Below, piece by piece: positions 44,890 to 55,975 of a DNA stretch of 64,000 nucleotides. The stretch is from positions 38,621,022-38,685,021 of the forward strand of contig NC_030824.1 of NCBI RefSeq assembly GCF_001704415.2. Direction: 5' to 3'. Under the pieces are notes generated by a model that had not been told where the DNA came from, ran no database searches, and saw only the letters and a list, made by a program, of their open reading frames with translations. Within the stretch, counting starts at the first letter, position 1. Each line of letters opens with the position of its first letter. A program made the position numbers and the translations under genes. This DNA comes from Capra hircus (Eukaryota; Chordata; Mammalia; Artiodactyla; Bovidae).

Positions 44890-47734
44890 ATCTTTTGTTG
44901 TATTATAAATTATACAATCTTTTAAAAGGAAAAAAAAAAGATTGCTTTTCATCCTTGTTCGTTAAGAACACTTTATGTAGGTTGCAGGAAGATTGTGAGT
45001 TAAAAATATGTTTGGGGGCATTTTTCATCCTGATACATTAAGAATCAATTCATTTAGCTTGCAGAGAGAGTATGAATCTAAGAATATGTTTTTAATTGTG
45101 GTTGAGATAGTGACCACAAGGCAATTGTCAGTTTACTAACTGAGGAACGAGCTCATAATGGACCTTAATATTTTAGTTGATTCCTTAGCCTTGAATATAG
45201 AGTATTACTTTCATAATATCAACTTATATTAGTGAAATACCATGTTTTATATTTAGACATGTAATGATTTGATAATTCCTATTGCTAATTAGGAACTTGC
45301 TCATTTATGATGTAGTTGAATTCTGATTTTTTTTACTTAAAATAGTAAAAGTAAATTCCCAAAATATAACATCATTCCTGATGCAGTGCAGAATAAAATG
45401 ATAAATTGCATATAATAGGGAAACATTTTTAGGAGTAAAGCATTGTACCCATTTCACAGCAACAATTTACACAGTAAACGTTTTATTTTTTAAAGATCTA
45501 TTTAGCTATTCAGCATAAAAATTTGGTGACATTATTTAAAGCCATATTTTTAAATAAACTTTTACCTTTACAAAACTACTGTAAGACAGACACTTTTTAA
45601 TTAATTTATTGTTAGCTCCCTTAATCTCAGTCATGTATTTTTCTTTAAACATCATTATTTACGAGGGTTTCCCTGACTAGGGATGAGGTGTCTTAGCCAA
45701 GAAAGTCATTATTCTGAAAGTATCTGAATGGTAATGCAGTGATGGTCACAGACAATACCTGTCATTCGGTGTAGCTGATATTTTGTTATAAACGAGTCAA
45801 CCACAAAGCTACCAACTGCCCTTGTAATGGTAGGTGAAACCATATATATCCACTAAGGGCCTACTATCTAAGCACAAAGGTCAACATCTGATAGGCAGGC
45901 ATAAAATATACAAGTACCTTATCTTCATAGTGTAATGTTTCTTTCATCTTTGAGGGTCAGTTTTCACAAACTTATAGAATTGATACCTTGAAAATGTCCC
46001 CTGGACTTAAATTATGTAACCTATTGGCAGTCTTTATTTGTTTTGCTTTCATTTAAAATACAGCCACTTGTGAAGGGAAGCTTCTGAGTTCAAAATGTGA
46101 TTATTTTTTGCAAAATAATATTTAATAGTGCAATTGTTTTGCTTATTTCATGTCCAAACAAATATTAAAAAAAAAATGTAAAACATTTGAGGGGCATTGA
46201 TAGTACTAAAAGCTATGCAGTAGTTCTGGGTATGTATTTTAAAAGAATGAAATGCATTTATCAACATTCTTCAGTTTAGGAATTATATTTTAGACAATTT
46301 TTATAATCAGATAATTTGTAAATAAACCATTCATAGCCCTTATCTGCATTATTTAAAGTTATCTGATTTGTACAGAAAGGACTCTTTAAAATTATAGTGT
46401 CTTAATTAATACCTTTAGATAACTTATTATTATATTTAATAAACTATATTTTTTTTCTAGATATCTTCTCTAAATTGTTAATGCTTGATTCTTGTGTTTT
46501 ATATGACAATATTTTAAAAAACCATACCAAGTCTTAGTCCAAAATGAGGATAATAAAGAAATAAGACTCTTAGGTTGATGGGAGATCCAAGACAGTGAGC
46601 CAAGTACATGTTAGAATCTGGACTCATCAGGAAAAATGGTAACTTCCAAGGGCAAGATACAGGACTGCTTGAAGAATTACCCATGGTGTAGGGGACTAAC
46701 TGCTTGGAATCAAGATGTCAACTGTGTATTTTCCGAACAGATGTTTCTATTTGTACATATTTCCATGGTCAGACTTCATTTATTCCCCACAAGAGATGGT
46801 GGCCTGTTTTATTTTCTTATATATTTGCTATATAGTGACTAACATATACCTTTTATGTAATAGAGTCTAAAAGATTAAATGAATAAATATGGGAATCAGT
46901 GACCACTTCATAGGCAAACAGTGTTCATGATCTTGGAACTCTTGGTAGAAACCAAAGAACTTACACACTGATTCAGAAGTGAAGGGATTGCCAGATGAAA
47001 TCTACTACACCAGTAAGTTCAGATCTCCTCCTCTTGGTTATTCATACTCTTGGCTAGTGAGGGAATCTAGAGAAGTCATGCTGAAAGTTTTTGAGGAATA
47101 CTTGAGAAATTGTGAAGTGGAGCAGAGAGACTGGAAAATTAGAGAGAATATCTAGATTTTTCTTTGAAGAAGAATACAAAGTTACAATTTTTTGATTGGC
47201 AAGCTGATACTGATTTTGGAAAAAGCATAGCCTGACCTATTAAACTGATGACCTCTGGTGTCTTTAATCAAAATATAACCTTTATGTATACCAACATCCA
47301 ATGATGAAATGTCCTAGATCTGTGTCTATAACTGGTAGACTATAGATATATTCAGAAATGTTTAGTTTTGAGTCTATTAGTATTTAACTAAGTTTATTCT
47401 TGCTAATAAAGACAGAAATAATTTTTTGTACCTGAAATGATGGAGTTGGCCAAAATTTCATAGAGCATACATGGTCACAGATTCCTAGCACTAAATCTAG
47501 GGATCACCTAGCTGATTTATTTTTAATTCTGGCAAAGATTTATAGACTGACCCAAGATTATATGGCTAGTAGGTTCATATGTAAGTGATCCAAATTGCAG
47601 ACAGGAATAATATGCACATTTATAAAAATATATTTATAAAGCTGTGACATACTTTTCAAATATGGTTCATTATGTTTATGCCTAAAGAGAGAGAGGGGTG
47701 TGCTTATATAGAGAGAGATAGACAGGTGCATTGT
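44890..47734. other. Unique AT-rich DNA
   Basis: 2.8 kb with no gene and no confidently assigned repeat. A run of A lies near 46166. A compact, less AT-rich stretch at about 45660-45850 might be conserved, but nothing proves it. Confidence 0.4.
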
Positions 47735-47958
47735 AGTAAAGGAAACTTACTACTGACTTACTAGCTCTCTGACATTGGATAATTACTTAACCTGTGTACA
47801 TTGGATAACTCATTTCTCTAATGGGAAGATAATAGTACTCGCTTCATAGGGCTCTTTTGAGGATTTTTTATGCATTTATGTGTGTGTCTGTATATGAATG
47901 TGCACATACATATAACTTACAACAGGGTTTGGCACATTCGTGTTAGTTATAACTATTA
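47735..47958 (+). repeat. MIR element
   Basis: ACTAGCTCTCTGACATTGGA, CATTTCTCTAATGGGAAGAT, AATAGTACTCGCTTCATAGG, then ACAGGGTTTGGCACATTCG in MIR order. Confidence 0.72.
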
Positions 47959-48042
47959 AAATATAGAAAGGTCTTGTTCAATTCATGCACTCATCATCCA
48001 TAATGAAGAATTACTATATGTAACATGTTTCTACTATAGAAT

Positions 48043-49096
48043 CTACCATACCTAACAAACTGGATTTAGAAAAGGCAGAGGAACCAGTGATCAAGTTGCC
48101 AACATCTCTTGGATCATAGGTAAAGCAAGAGAGTTCCAGAAAAACATATATTTCTGTTTCATTGACCATGATAAAGCCTTTGACTGTATGGATCACAACA
48201 AACTGTGGAAAATTCTTAAAGAGATAGAAGTACCAGGCTACCTTAATTGCCTTCTGAGAAACCTGTATACAGGTCAAGAAGCAATGATTAGAACAGGACA
48301 TGGAACAATGGACAGATTCCAAACTGGGAAAGGAGTATGTTAAGAATGTGTACTGTCACCTTGCTTATTTAACTTATATGCAGAGTACATCATGTAAAAT
48401 GCCAGGCTGGATGAAGCAAGCATAAGCTAGAATCAAGATTGGCAGAAGAAATATCAATAACCTCAGATATGCAGATGACACCACCATTATGGTAGAAAGG
48501 AAAGAGGAACTAAAGAGCCTCTTGTTGAGGTGCAAGAGGAGAGTGAATAAGCTGGATTAAACCTCAACATTCAAAAAACTAAGATCATGGCATCCAGTCC
48601 CATCACTTCATGGCAAATGGATGGGGAAACAATGGTAACAGTGATAGAATTTATTTTGGGGGGCTCCAAAATCACTGCAGATGGTGACTGCAGCCATGAA
48701 ATTAAAAGACACTTGCTCCTTGGAAGAAAAGCTATGACCAACCTAGACAGCATATTAAAAAGCAGAGACATAACTTTGCCAACAAAGGTTCCTATAGTTT
48801 AATGTATGTTTTTTTCAGTAGTCATGTGTGGATGTGAGAGTTGGATCATAAAGAAAGCTGAGTGCTGAAGAACTGGTGCTTTTGAACTGTGGTGTTAGAG
48901 AAGACCCTTGAGAGTCCCTTGGACTGCAAGGAGATCAAACCAGTCAATCCTAAAGGAAACAAATTCTGAATATTCATTGGAAGGGCAAAGGCTGAAACTG
49001 AAGCTCCAATAGTTTGACCACCTGATGTGAAGAGCTGACTCATTAGAAAAGACCCTGATGCTAGGAAAGATTAGACACTACTGAGCGACTGAACAC
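48043..49096 (+). mobile_element. Old BovB LINE
   Basis: Diverged BovB from the RT region (CAAACTGGATTTAGAAAAGG) to AGACACTACTGAGCGACTGAA, with a deletion just before the end. RT motif C wording (CAGATATGCAGATGACACCA) is kept near 48465, but frames are broken. Confidence 0.87.
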
Positions 49097-49099
49097 AGA

Positions 49100-49155
49100 T
49101 GCATATATGAGTGTGTGTGTATGTAAGTGTATGTGAATGTGTGTGTATGTGTAGA
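49100..49155. repeat. TG-rich simple repeat after BovB
   Basis: Imperfect GTGTGTATGTAAGTG repeats directly follow the BovB 3' end, as if grown from its tail. Confidence 0.75.
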
Positions 49156-49255
49156 GAAGAACACTAAATTGAGGATAAAGAGAATCCAGAATGACACCAA
49201 TTAAACATGACATCAAAGATATAGCAGGACCTGTACCACACACTAGAAGTACATT

Positions 49256-49600
49256 GTTGTTCAGTCTCTCAGTTGTGTCTGACTCTTTGTGACCCCATGG
49301 ACTGCAGCACACCAGGCCCTCACTGTCCTTCATCATCTCCCGGAGCTTTCTGAAACACGTGCCATTAAGTTGGTGATGCCATGCAACCATCTCATCTTCT
49401 GTTGTTCCTTTCTCTTCTTGCCTTCAACCTTTCCCAGCATCAGGGTCTTTTCTGAGTCAGTTTTTTGCATCAGATGGTCAAAGCTTTGGAGCTTCAGCCT
49501 CAGCATCAGTCAGTCCCTCCAATGATATTCAGAATTTATTTCCTCTAGGGTTGACTGGTTTGATCTCCTTGCAGTCCAAGGGACTCTCAGGAGTCATATT
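49256..49600 (-). mobile_element. BovB 3' end, antisense, diverged
   Basis: TTCAGTCTCTCAGTTGTGTC to GTCCAAGGGACTCTCAGGAG. Divergence is similar to the old copy at 48043. No target duplication recognised. Confidence 0.85.
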
Positions 49601-49689
49601 CTATCACAAATACAGTCCGTCCAGGGCTCTAAGGAATGCCTAGTTCTGTTCTGATAACTTAAAAACCAAGATCTACTTTTCATTGAAAG

Positions 49690-49890
49690 CTTCCCCTGTG
49701 ATAAGCATTTTGCTAGTATCATCAGGGTTTAGTCTTCATAAAATGCTCTAAGATACATTATTATCCCAATTTTAAGATAAGGAGAGTGAGGCTCAAAGAA
49801 ATTAAGTGCTCAAATTTCCCCAGTTAATAAGTGCAGAGACAGAATCTAAACTCTGGTTGTTCTAATTCAAAAACTCATGTTATTTACAAC
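49690..49890 (-). repeat. MIR element, antisense
   Basis: ATTATTATCCCAATTTTAAG, GAGTGAGGCTCAAAGAAATT, AAGTGCAGAGACAGAATCTA in antisense MIR order. Confidence 0.7.
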
Positions 49891-50588
49891 TTTGCAAGGA
49901 AATTGGAAATTCTCCTTACAAGCTGCAGTTTTAATGATCTCGATCTCTTTTAAAGGCAGTGGTGTAGAGAATGGTGTTAGGCAAAAGCAAAATAGCAGAT
50001 TTCTAACTACTAAGGCTGCCCTAACCATTTCCTAGACCAATCTGAGACATTAGCTATGAACAAAACTGTCCTGTTAAGTGGTGGAACTACAATAATGACT
50101 TAGTACTGAATTCTGTATATTGTTTTCTGCATTTCTCTTTTCATCAATTGCTCATCCATTTATTTGTCTAGCTCTCCTGTATTTCCCACTCATTTTTTGC
50201 CAGAGAATACTGACAATCCTATTTACTACCTCTCCTTCCACCCTTTCCTCTTCCTGGAAAAGAAAAAACTAGACTTATTTTGCTGTCTCCTAATATTCAC
50301 TCTCATCACTCTTGATCTGATGGAGTTTTTACAGTATAACTATAAAAGATGACATTTCATCCTAGAAGAAAAATGTCCTGGTTACATCCAAGCTAAATGG
50401 GTGGATGGACTTTCCTCCATGACTTAATTTTGTGATGCAACTGGAGAAATTTTCAGTTTTATTAGCAGTTGTCCCCCTTTTTCTTATCAGATATTCAGCT
50501 TTTAGCACCTAACTCAAAAGATAAAACACATGGTTTGAAGTTATTATTTAATAGTCACAGATTGTTCTTTCTAAACAATTTTCTTAGG
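49891..50588. other. Unique DNA
   Basis: No gene or repeat recognised. Confidence 0.4.
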
Positions 50589-50886
50589 TTTTTTTTTTTT
50601 TTTTTTTTGAAAGTCGTGTCCGACTTTGCAACCCCATGAATTCTCCAGGCAAGAATACTAGAGTGGGTAGCCTTTCCCTTCTCCAGGGAATTTTCCCAAC
50701 CCAGGGACTGAACCCAGGTCTCCCACGTTGCAGGCAAATTCTTTACCAGCTGAGCCACAAGGGAAGCCCAAAAATACTGGAGTGGGTAGCCTATCCCATC
50801 TCCAGCAGATCTTCCTGACCCAGGAATCAAACCAGGGTCTCTTGCATTGCAGAATTTTCTTTACCAATTGAGCTAGCAGGGAAGCA
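50589..50886 (-). mobile_element. Tandem Bov-tA SINE, antisense, with T20 tract
   Basis: A run of 20 T (50589-50608) leads into an antisense Bov-tA (50609-50769). A second partial unit follows (50770-50886, AATACTGGAGTGGGTAGCCT to TTGAGCTAGCAGGGAAGC). Each unit has its own tRNA-like head. The T-run would be a poly(A) tail in element orientation, unusual for this SINE type. Confidence 0.87.
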
Positions 50887-51546
50887 CTTTCTTAATTATT
50901 TCAAATAATTCTGGACTTCTGATGAGGATCTTTCAAGGAAAGTTAGTATTTGCAACCTATCTGAATACCACGTATGAACAGGATGATTGTTTAGCTTTAG
51001 TCACACTAAGAAGTATTGATAGGAGTGAAGAGAGAAAGAAAAGATATGTATAATTTTCTTCCCCCAAAGATTGAGAGTTGACTTTAAAGGGGAAAATGCA
51101 GAGTGTTTCTTAAAACAAGATGTGAACTTCTTTATTTTCCCTGGACATTAGTTGCCAATACCGAAACCTTTCAGGAAGAAATTTTATCCTATGTCATCTG
51201 TGTGTCAGGCAGCACTTCATGGCTGAAAGACAGTGCCAATCTGAACAATTCTTCACTGGTGCACAAATCTGGGAATTTAGAAGACAGTTGATCTCTGGAC
51301 CTATTCTGTTCTAAACTCCTAGGTGATCATTTAAAATCAGTTACTATCAATAAGTCAAATCATCTTTCTTGGCTTTTCTTTTCCTATAAATAATTCACAG
51401 TTTCTCTAGGGTATTTTCTGGGATGTTATATATAAAGGTTCTGATTCTTTTGGAAGGCTTATTTGAGTGGATTCTTGATATGCAATTTAACTGGTATTTT
51501 GCAAACATATGCAGCATTCATATATTGTTCCTTTTCTTTCTTGTAG
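50887..51546. other. Intron sequence leading to the FAT4 acceptor
   Basis: No repeat recognised. It ends with the pyrimidine-rich tract GTTCCTTTTCTTTCTTGTAG at 51527-51546. Confidence 0.55.
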
Positions 51547-51678
51547 GTAGAAATAACACTTCAAGATATCAATGACAATCCACCAGTGTTCCCAACAGAC
51601 ATGCTGGATCTCACAGTGGAGGAGAATATCGGAGATGGTTCTAAGATTATGCAGCTGACAGCGATGGATGCTGATGAG
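51547..51678 (+). CDS. FAT4: FAT4 internal exon, end of one cadherin repeat and start of the next
   Basis: This exon has 44 complete codons, phase 0 at both ends. It opens with the calcium-binding linker DINDNPPVF (residues 7-15) that closes one cadherin repeat. The next repeat begins with an EEN motif (residues 25-27, the usual PEN position) and the exon stops straight after DADE (residues 41-44), a calcium-binding motif. A pyrimidine-rich tract and TTGTAG precede it, and GAG|GTAGCT follows. The reading frame continues without loss into 63717. FAT4 is a giant type I membrane cadherin that binds DCHS1 and acts in planar cell polarity and Hippo-linked growth control. The assignment rests on remembered similarity to human FAT4; FAT1-3 and dachsous proteins share the fold but not, as I recall, this wording. 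The start at 51547 assumes the first of two adjacent AGs is used. Confidence 0.82.
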
Positions 51679-52123
51679 GTAGCTCAGACCTTGTCTCTGA
51701 CTTTTTGAAACATAATTTTCCAGTGATCTATCAAATTTCTACTGTATGTTGACAACACTTGTTAACTAATAATTAAGGCTAGGCATTGAGTGCTCTTTTC
51801 CAAAGGACATTAATTCTTGAAATGTGACATAGGAATGCTAAGATAGAGACTGTCTAGAGGCAACTTTCCTTTGAACAGCAATTCACAACTCAGTTAATTG
51901 CTGGTACATCTTAGATTCATTAGCCAAATTATTTTAATTTCTCAAAGGATAAAAAATATTTACAGAAATATCTTATTTTTAATGCCCCATCACTCCCATT
52001 TGCTATCTTATAGCATATATAGCTAAGAATTTATTTTTATTTGTATTTGAAAAAAGCAAATTATTGAAAATTAAAACAAATATAAGACAACTTTGAAAGT
52101 TTTCATTTAACTTGCATATATGC

Positions 52124-52349
52124 ATGTGTGCAGGCTAAGTCTCTTCAGTCGTGTCTAATTCTGTGTGACCCTATGGACTGTAACCTGCCAGGCTCTCCTG
52201 TCCATGGGAATTCTCTAGGCGAGAATACTGGAGTAGGTTGCCATGCCCCCCTCCAGGGGATCGTCTCTACCCAGGGATTGAATCCACATCTCTTATGTCT
52301 CCTGCATTGGCAGGTGGCTTCTTTACCACTAGCGCCACCTGGAAAGCCC
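52124..52349 (-). mobile_element. Bov-tA SINE, antisense
   Basis: GTGTGCAGGCTAAGTCTCTT to CTAGCGCCACCTGGAAAGCCCC. It lies 445 bases downstream of the first FAT4 exon. Confidence 0.9.
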
Positions 52350-52865
52350 CACATATATACATATATGCCAACATAAAGTGTATAACTTAGTAATAGCCTT
52401 ATATATTTTAAGGAAATTATCTAGGAAGCCAATGAATTTTGAATTCCATTAATAAACAGAAATTCGTTTTCTAGCAGTCAACTGAATTTGGGGGGCACAA
52501 TTTAGATTTCTGTCTTCCATGTTTATGTTTAACGTTTAAAGCAATCATCATGCTCTAAACAGCATGACAACTTATATAATTTGTAATTTATATTTTTCCC
52601 ATTAAAAAAAACCACATCACTTGTTTTCTCCTCCTTGCTAGGTAAAGGTTTTAGTTAATTTCTAGGATTTTGGAAAGAGGAATAATGTTCCCATACACTA
52701 GTAGCCCATTTCCCTTTTTGCTAAGCCCCAAACAGATAATAATTTCCTTACCCTCATTTAAGCTCCAGAAGGATATTAAAACTTGATTTTTGGCTTATTT
52801 AACTTAAAAAGGGTGAATAATTCAATAATAGACTAATTTTAACAGCCAGTACAGAATATAATGAC
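52350..52865. other. Unique AT-rich intron
   Basis: No repeat recognised. Confidence 0.45.
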
Positions 52866-52877
52866 TTAGTCATTTAT

Positions 52878-53711
52878 CAGTCAGTTTACTTCAGTCACTC
52901 AGCGTGTCTGACTGTTTGCGACCCCATGGACTGCAGCATGCCAGGCCTCCCCGTCTACCACCAACTCCCGGAGTTTACTCAAACTCATGTCCATTGAGTC
53001 AGTGATGCCATCCAACCATCTCATCCTCTGTCGTCCCCTTCTCCTCGCGCTTTCAATCTTTCCCAGCATCCAGGTCTTTTCAAATGAGTAAGCTCTTTAC
53101 ATCAGGTGGCCAAAGTACTGGAGTTTCAGCTTCAGCATCAGTCCTTCCAATGAACATCCAGGACTGATCTCCTTTAGGATGGACTGGTTGGATCTCCTTG
53201 CAGTCCAAGGGACTCTCAAGAGTCTTCTCCAACACCACAGTTCAAAAGCATCAATTCTTTGGCACTCAGCCTTCTTTTTAGTCCAACTTTCACATCCATA
53301 CATGACTACTGGAAAAACCACAGCTTTGACTAAATGGACTTTTGTTGGCAAAGTAATGTCTCTGCTTTTTAATATACTGTCTAGGTTGGTCATAACTTTC
53401 CTTCCAAGGAGTAAGCATCTTTTAATTTCATGGTTGCAGCCATCATCTGCAGTGATTTTGGAGCACAAAAAATAAAGTCAGCCACTGTTTCCACTGTTCC
53501 CCATCTATTTGCCATGAAATGATGGGACTGGATGCCATGATCTTAATTTTCTGAAAGTTGAGTTTTAAGCCAACTTTTTCACTCTCCTCTTTCACTTTCA
53601 TCAAGAAGCTCTTTAGTTCTTCACTTTCTGCCATAAGGCTGTTGTCATCTGAATATCTGAGGTTATTGATATTTCTCCTGGCAATCTTGATTCCAGCTTG
53701 TACTTCCTTCA
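52878..53711 (-). mobile_element. BovB LINE, antisense, with target duplication
   Basis: 834 bp from the 3' end (CAGTCAGTTTACTTCAGTCA) to TTCCAGCTTGTACTTCCTTC, covering the RT tail and C-terminal region. The perfect 12-mer TTAGTCATTTAT is at 52866-52877 and 53712-53723. Minus frames 53712-53443 (NNLRYSDDNSLMAESEE, with YADD changed to YSDD) and 53468-53097 are remnants of ORF2. Confidence 0.93.
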
Positions 53712-54011
53712 TTAGTCATTTATACATTTTGCCAAAATGTAATTTAGGAAAAGGAAACAAAATAAAACAAGTACATTTAAGTAATTGTAGTTTTCTATTA
53801 AAAAGATTTTGTGTTTTATGTTTAGTACTTTCTAGGCAATTTTATGTAGAGGAAAGTTTATTCCAAACTTTAGCTACCATTAAAAGAGTTGTATGTAGAA
53901 TATTTGTATTATTATTCTTACATATGAAATATCATCAGCTATAATTTAGTAAATGCTGCTGAGATTTTTTTAAATCTCATCATTGGTCATATATATTTGG
54001 ATAGCTTAATT

Positions 54012-54224
54012 CATAAACATTTTTAATCTTTTATTTAGCAAAAAGCTAAAAAACAAAAGAAAAGAAGCTCATGGAATTACTATAAGCTCATGCAAATGAT
54101 ACATAAATTAGAGCAGTTGCTACAACTATTTGATGTATAATTTGCATGAGCTTATAGTAATTACATGAGCTTCCTTTTTTTGTTTTTTAGCTTTTTGCTA
54201 AATAAAAGATAATGAAAGTTTATG
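54012..54224. repeat. Long imperfect palindrome (hairpin)
   Basis: Left arm 54026-54103 and right arm 54133-54210 are reverse complements apart from about four mismatches and one or two small differences in the A-rich part. The loop is about 29 bases. Weaker pairing extends to 54012 and 54224. Both arms contain TTTAGCAAAAAGCTAAAAAACA and TTACTATAAGCTCATGCAAA. It matches no repeat family I know. Confidence 0.9.
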
Positions 54225-54344
54225 ATATTCTCTGTGGGAACAGAACAAGTAAAACTCATTTATTTCAAGTGATTTATTCAAGGCAGGAAATAATAATCAC
54301 ATTAATTATAAGATACATATTCTAGTGAAATGCACTACCCTCTT

Positions 54345-55579
54345 CAGTTCAGTTCAAATCAGTTCAGTCACTCATTCATGTCCAACTCTTTGCGACCCCA
54401 TGAATTGCAGCACAGGCCTCACTATCCATCACCAACTCCCAGAGTTCACTCAAACTCACGTCCATTGAGTCGGTTATGCCATCCAGCCATCTCATACTCT
54501 GTCGTCCCCTTCACCTCTTGCCCCCAATCCCTCCCAGCATCAGAGTCTTTTCAAATGAGTCAACTCTTCACATGAGGTGGCCAAAGTACTGGAGTTTCAG
54601 CTTTAGCATCATTCCTTCCAAAGAACACCCAGGACTGATCTCCTTCAGAATGGACTGGTTGAATCTCCTGGCAGTCCAAGAGACTCTCAAGAGTCTTCTC
54701 CAACACCACAGTTCAAAAGCATCAATTCTTTGGCGCTCAGCTTTCTTCAGAGTCCAACTCTCACATCCATACATGACTACTAGAAAAACCATAGCCTTGA
54801 CTAGATGGACCTTTGTTGGCAAAGTAATGTCTCTGCTATCTAGGTTGGTGATAACTTTCCTTCCAAGGAGTAAGCATCTTTTAATTTCATGGCTGCAGTC
54901 ACCATCTGCAGTGATTTTGGAGCCCAAGAAGATAAAGTCTGACACTGTTTCTACTGTTTCCCCATCTATTTCCCATGAAGTGATGGGACCAGATGCCATG
55001 ATCTTCGTTTTCTGAAAGTTAAGCTTTAAGCCAACTTTTTCACTCTCCTCTTTCACTTTCATCAAGAGGCTTTTTAGTTCCTCTTCACTTTCTGCCATAA
55101 GGGTGGTGTCATCTGCATATCTGAGGTTATTGATATTTCTCCTGGCAATCTTGATTCCAGCTTGTGCTTCTTCCAGCCCAGCATTTCTCTTGATGTACTC
55201 TGCATATAAGTTAAATAAGCAGGGTGACAATATACAGCCTTGACGTACTCCTTTTCCTATTTGGAACCAGTCTGTTGTTCCATGTCCATTTCTAACTGTT
55301 GCTTCCTGGCCTGCATACAGATTTCTCAAGAGGCAGGTCAGGTGGTCTGGTATGCCAATCTCTTTCAGAATTTTCCAGTTTATTGTGATCCACACAGTCA
55401 AAGGCTTTGGCATAGTCAATAAAGCAGAAATAGATGTTTTACTAGAACTCTTGCTTTTTCGACGATCCAGCGGATATTGGCAATTTGATCTCTGGTTCCT
55501 CTGCCTTTTCTAAAACTGGCTTGAACATCTGGAAGTTCACGGTTCACGTACTGCTGAAGACTGGCTTGGAGAATTTTGA
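54345..55579 (-). mobile_element. 1.24-kb BovB LINE, antisense
   Basis: From CAGTTCAGTTCAAATCAG to TGGCTTGGAGAATTTTGA. GCACTACCCTCTT (54332-54344) and GCACTACTCTCTT (55580-55592) form a likely target duplication with one change, though part of the right copy also resembles BovB. Confidence 0.9.
54568..55419 (-). pseudogene. BovB RT and C-terminal domain, longest intact stretch
   Basis: 283 open codons. RT motif B RQGCILSP is at residues 59-66 and motif C RYADDTTLMAE at 100-110, with the YADD catalytic pair intact. The C-terminal region has CESWTLKKAERQRIDAFELW. Motif A is lost because the frame breaks just upstream (about 55380-55440, a missing AC in the GATCACAA region). Endonuclease is absent. 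Little decay implies a fairly recent insertion. Confidence 0.85.
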
Positions 55580-55599
55580 GCACTACTCTCTTAAGAATT

Positions 55600-55975
55600 A
55601 TTATTCGGTCCTCAACTTTATTATTATTATATTTAATAATTACATATATATTTTTATATATGCATTATGTATTATATATAATTATATTATATATTATATA
55701 TCATAATTATATGTTGTATAATTTATATAATATATTATAATATATATAATTGTATATAGATATATAATATACATTATATATTATATATAATGTAATATAT
55801 AATACATATATTAATAATATAATATACAAGATCATATGATTATAATATTATAAGTATATAATATGCATTATATATTACAGATTTTATAAATATAATATAC
55901 AATATATTATTTGATTATAAATATATAATATAATATATAATAATTACATTATATATGATTTATTATTCAGTGATT
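55600..55975. repeat. AT-rich low-complexity tract
   Basis: Nearly pure A/T with irregular TATATAAT repeats over 370 bases, directly after the BovB end. Many self-complementary stretches, so prone to melting and slippage. Confidence 0.9.

Noticed and set aside
44539..44925. 128-codon + frame, possible gene
   Set aside because: It runs through the antisense LTR in the non-coding orientation.
46636..46842. 68-codon + frame with hydrophobic end, possible small membrane protein
   Set aside because: No conservation evidence, signal or exon context. It fits chance in AT-rich DNA.
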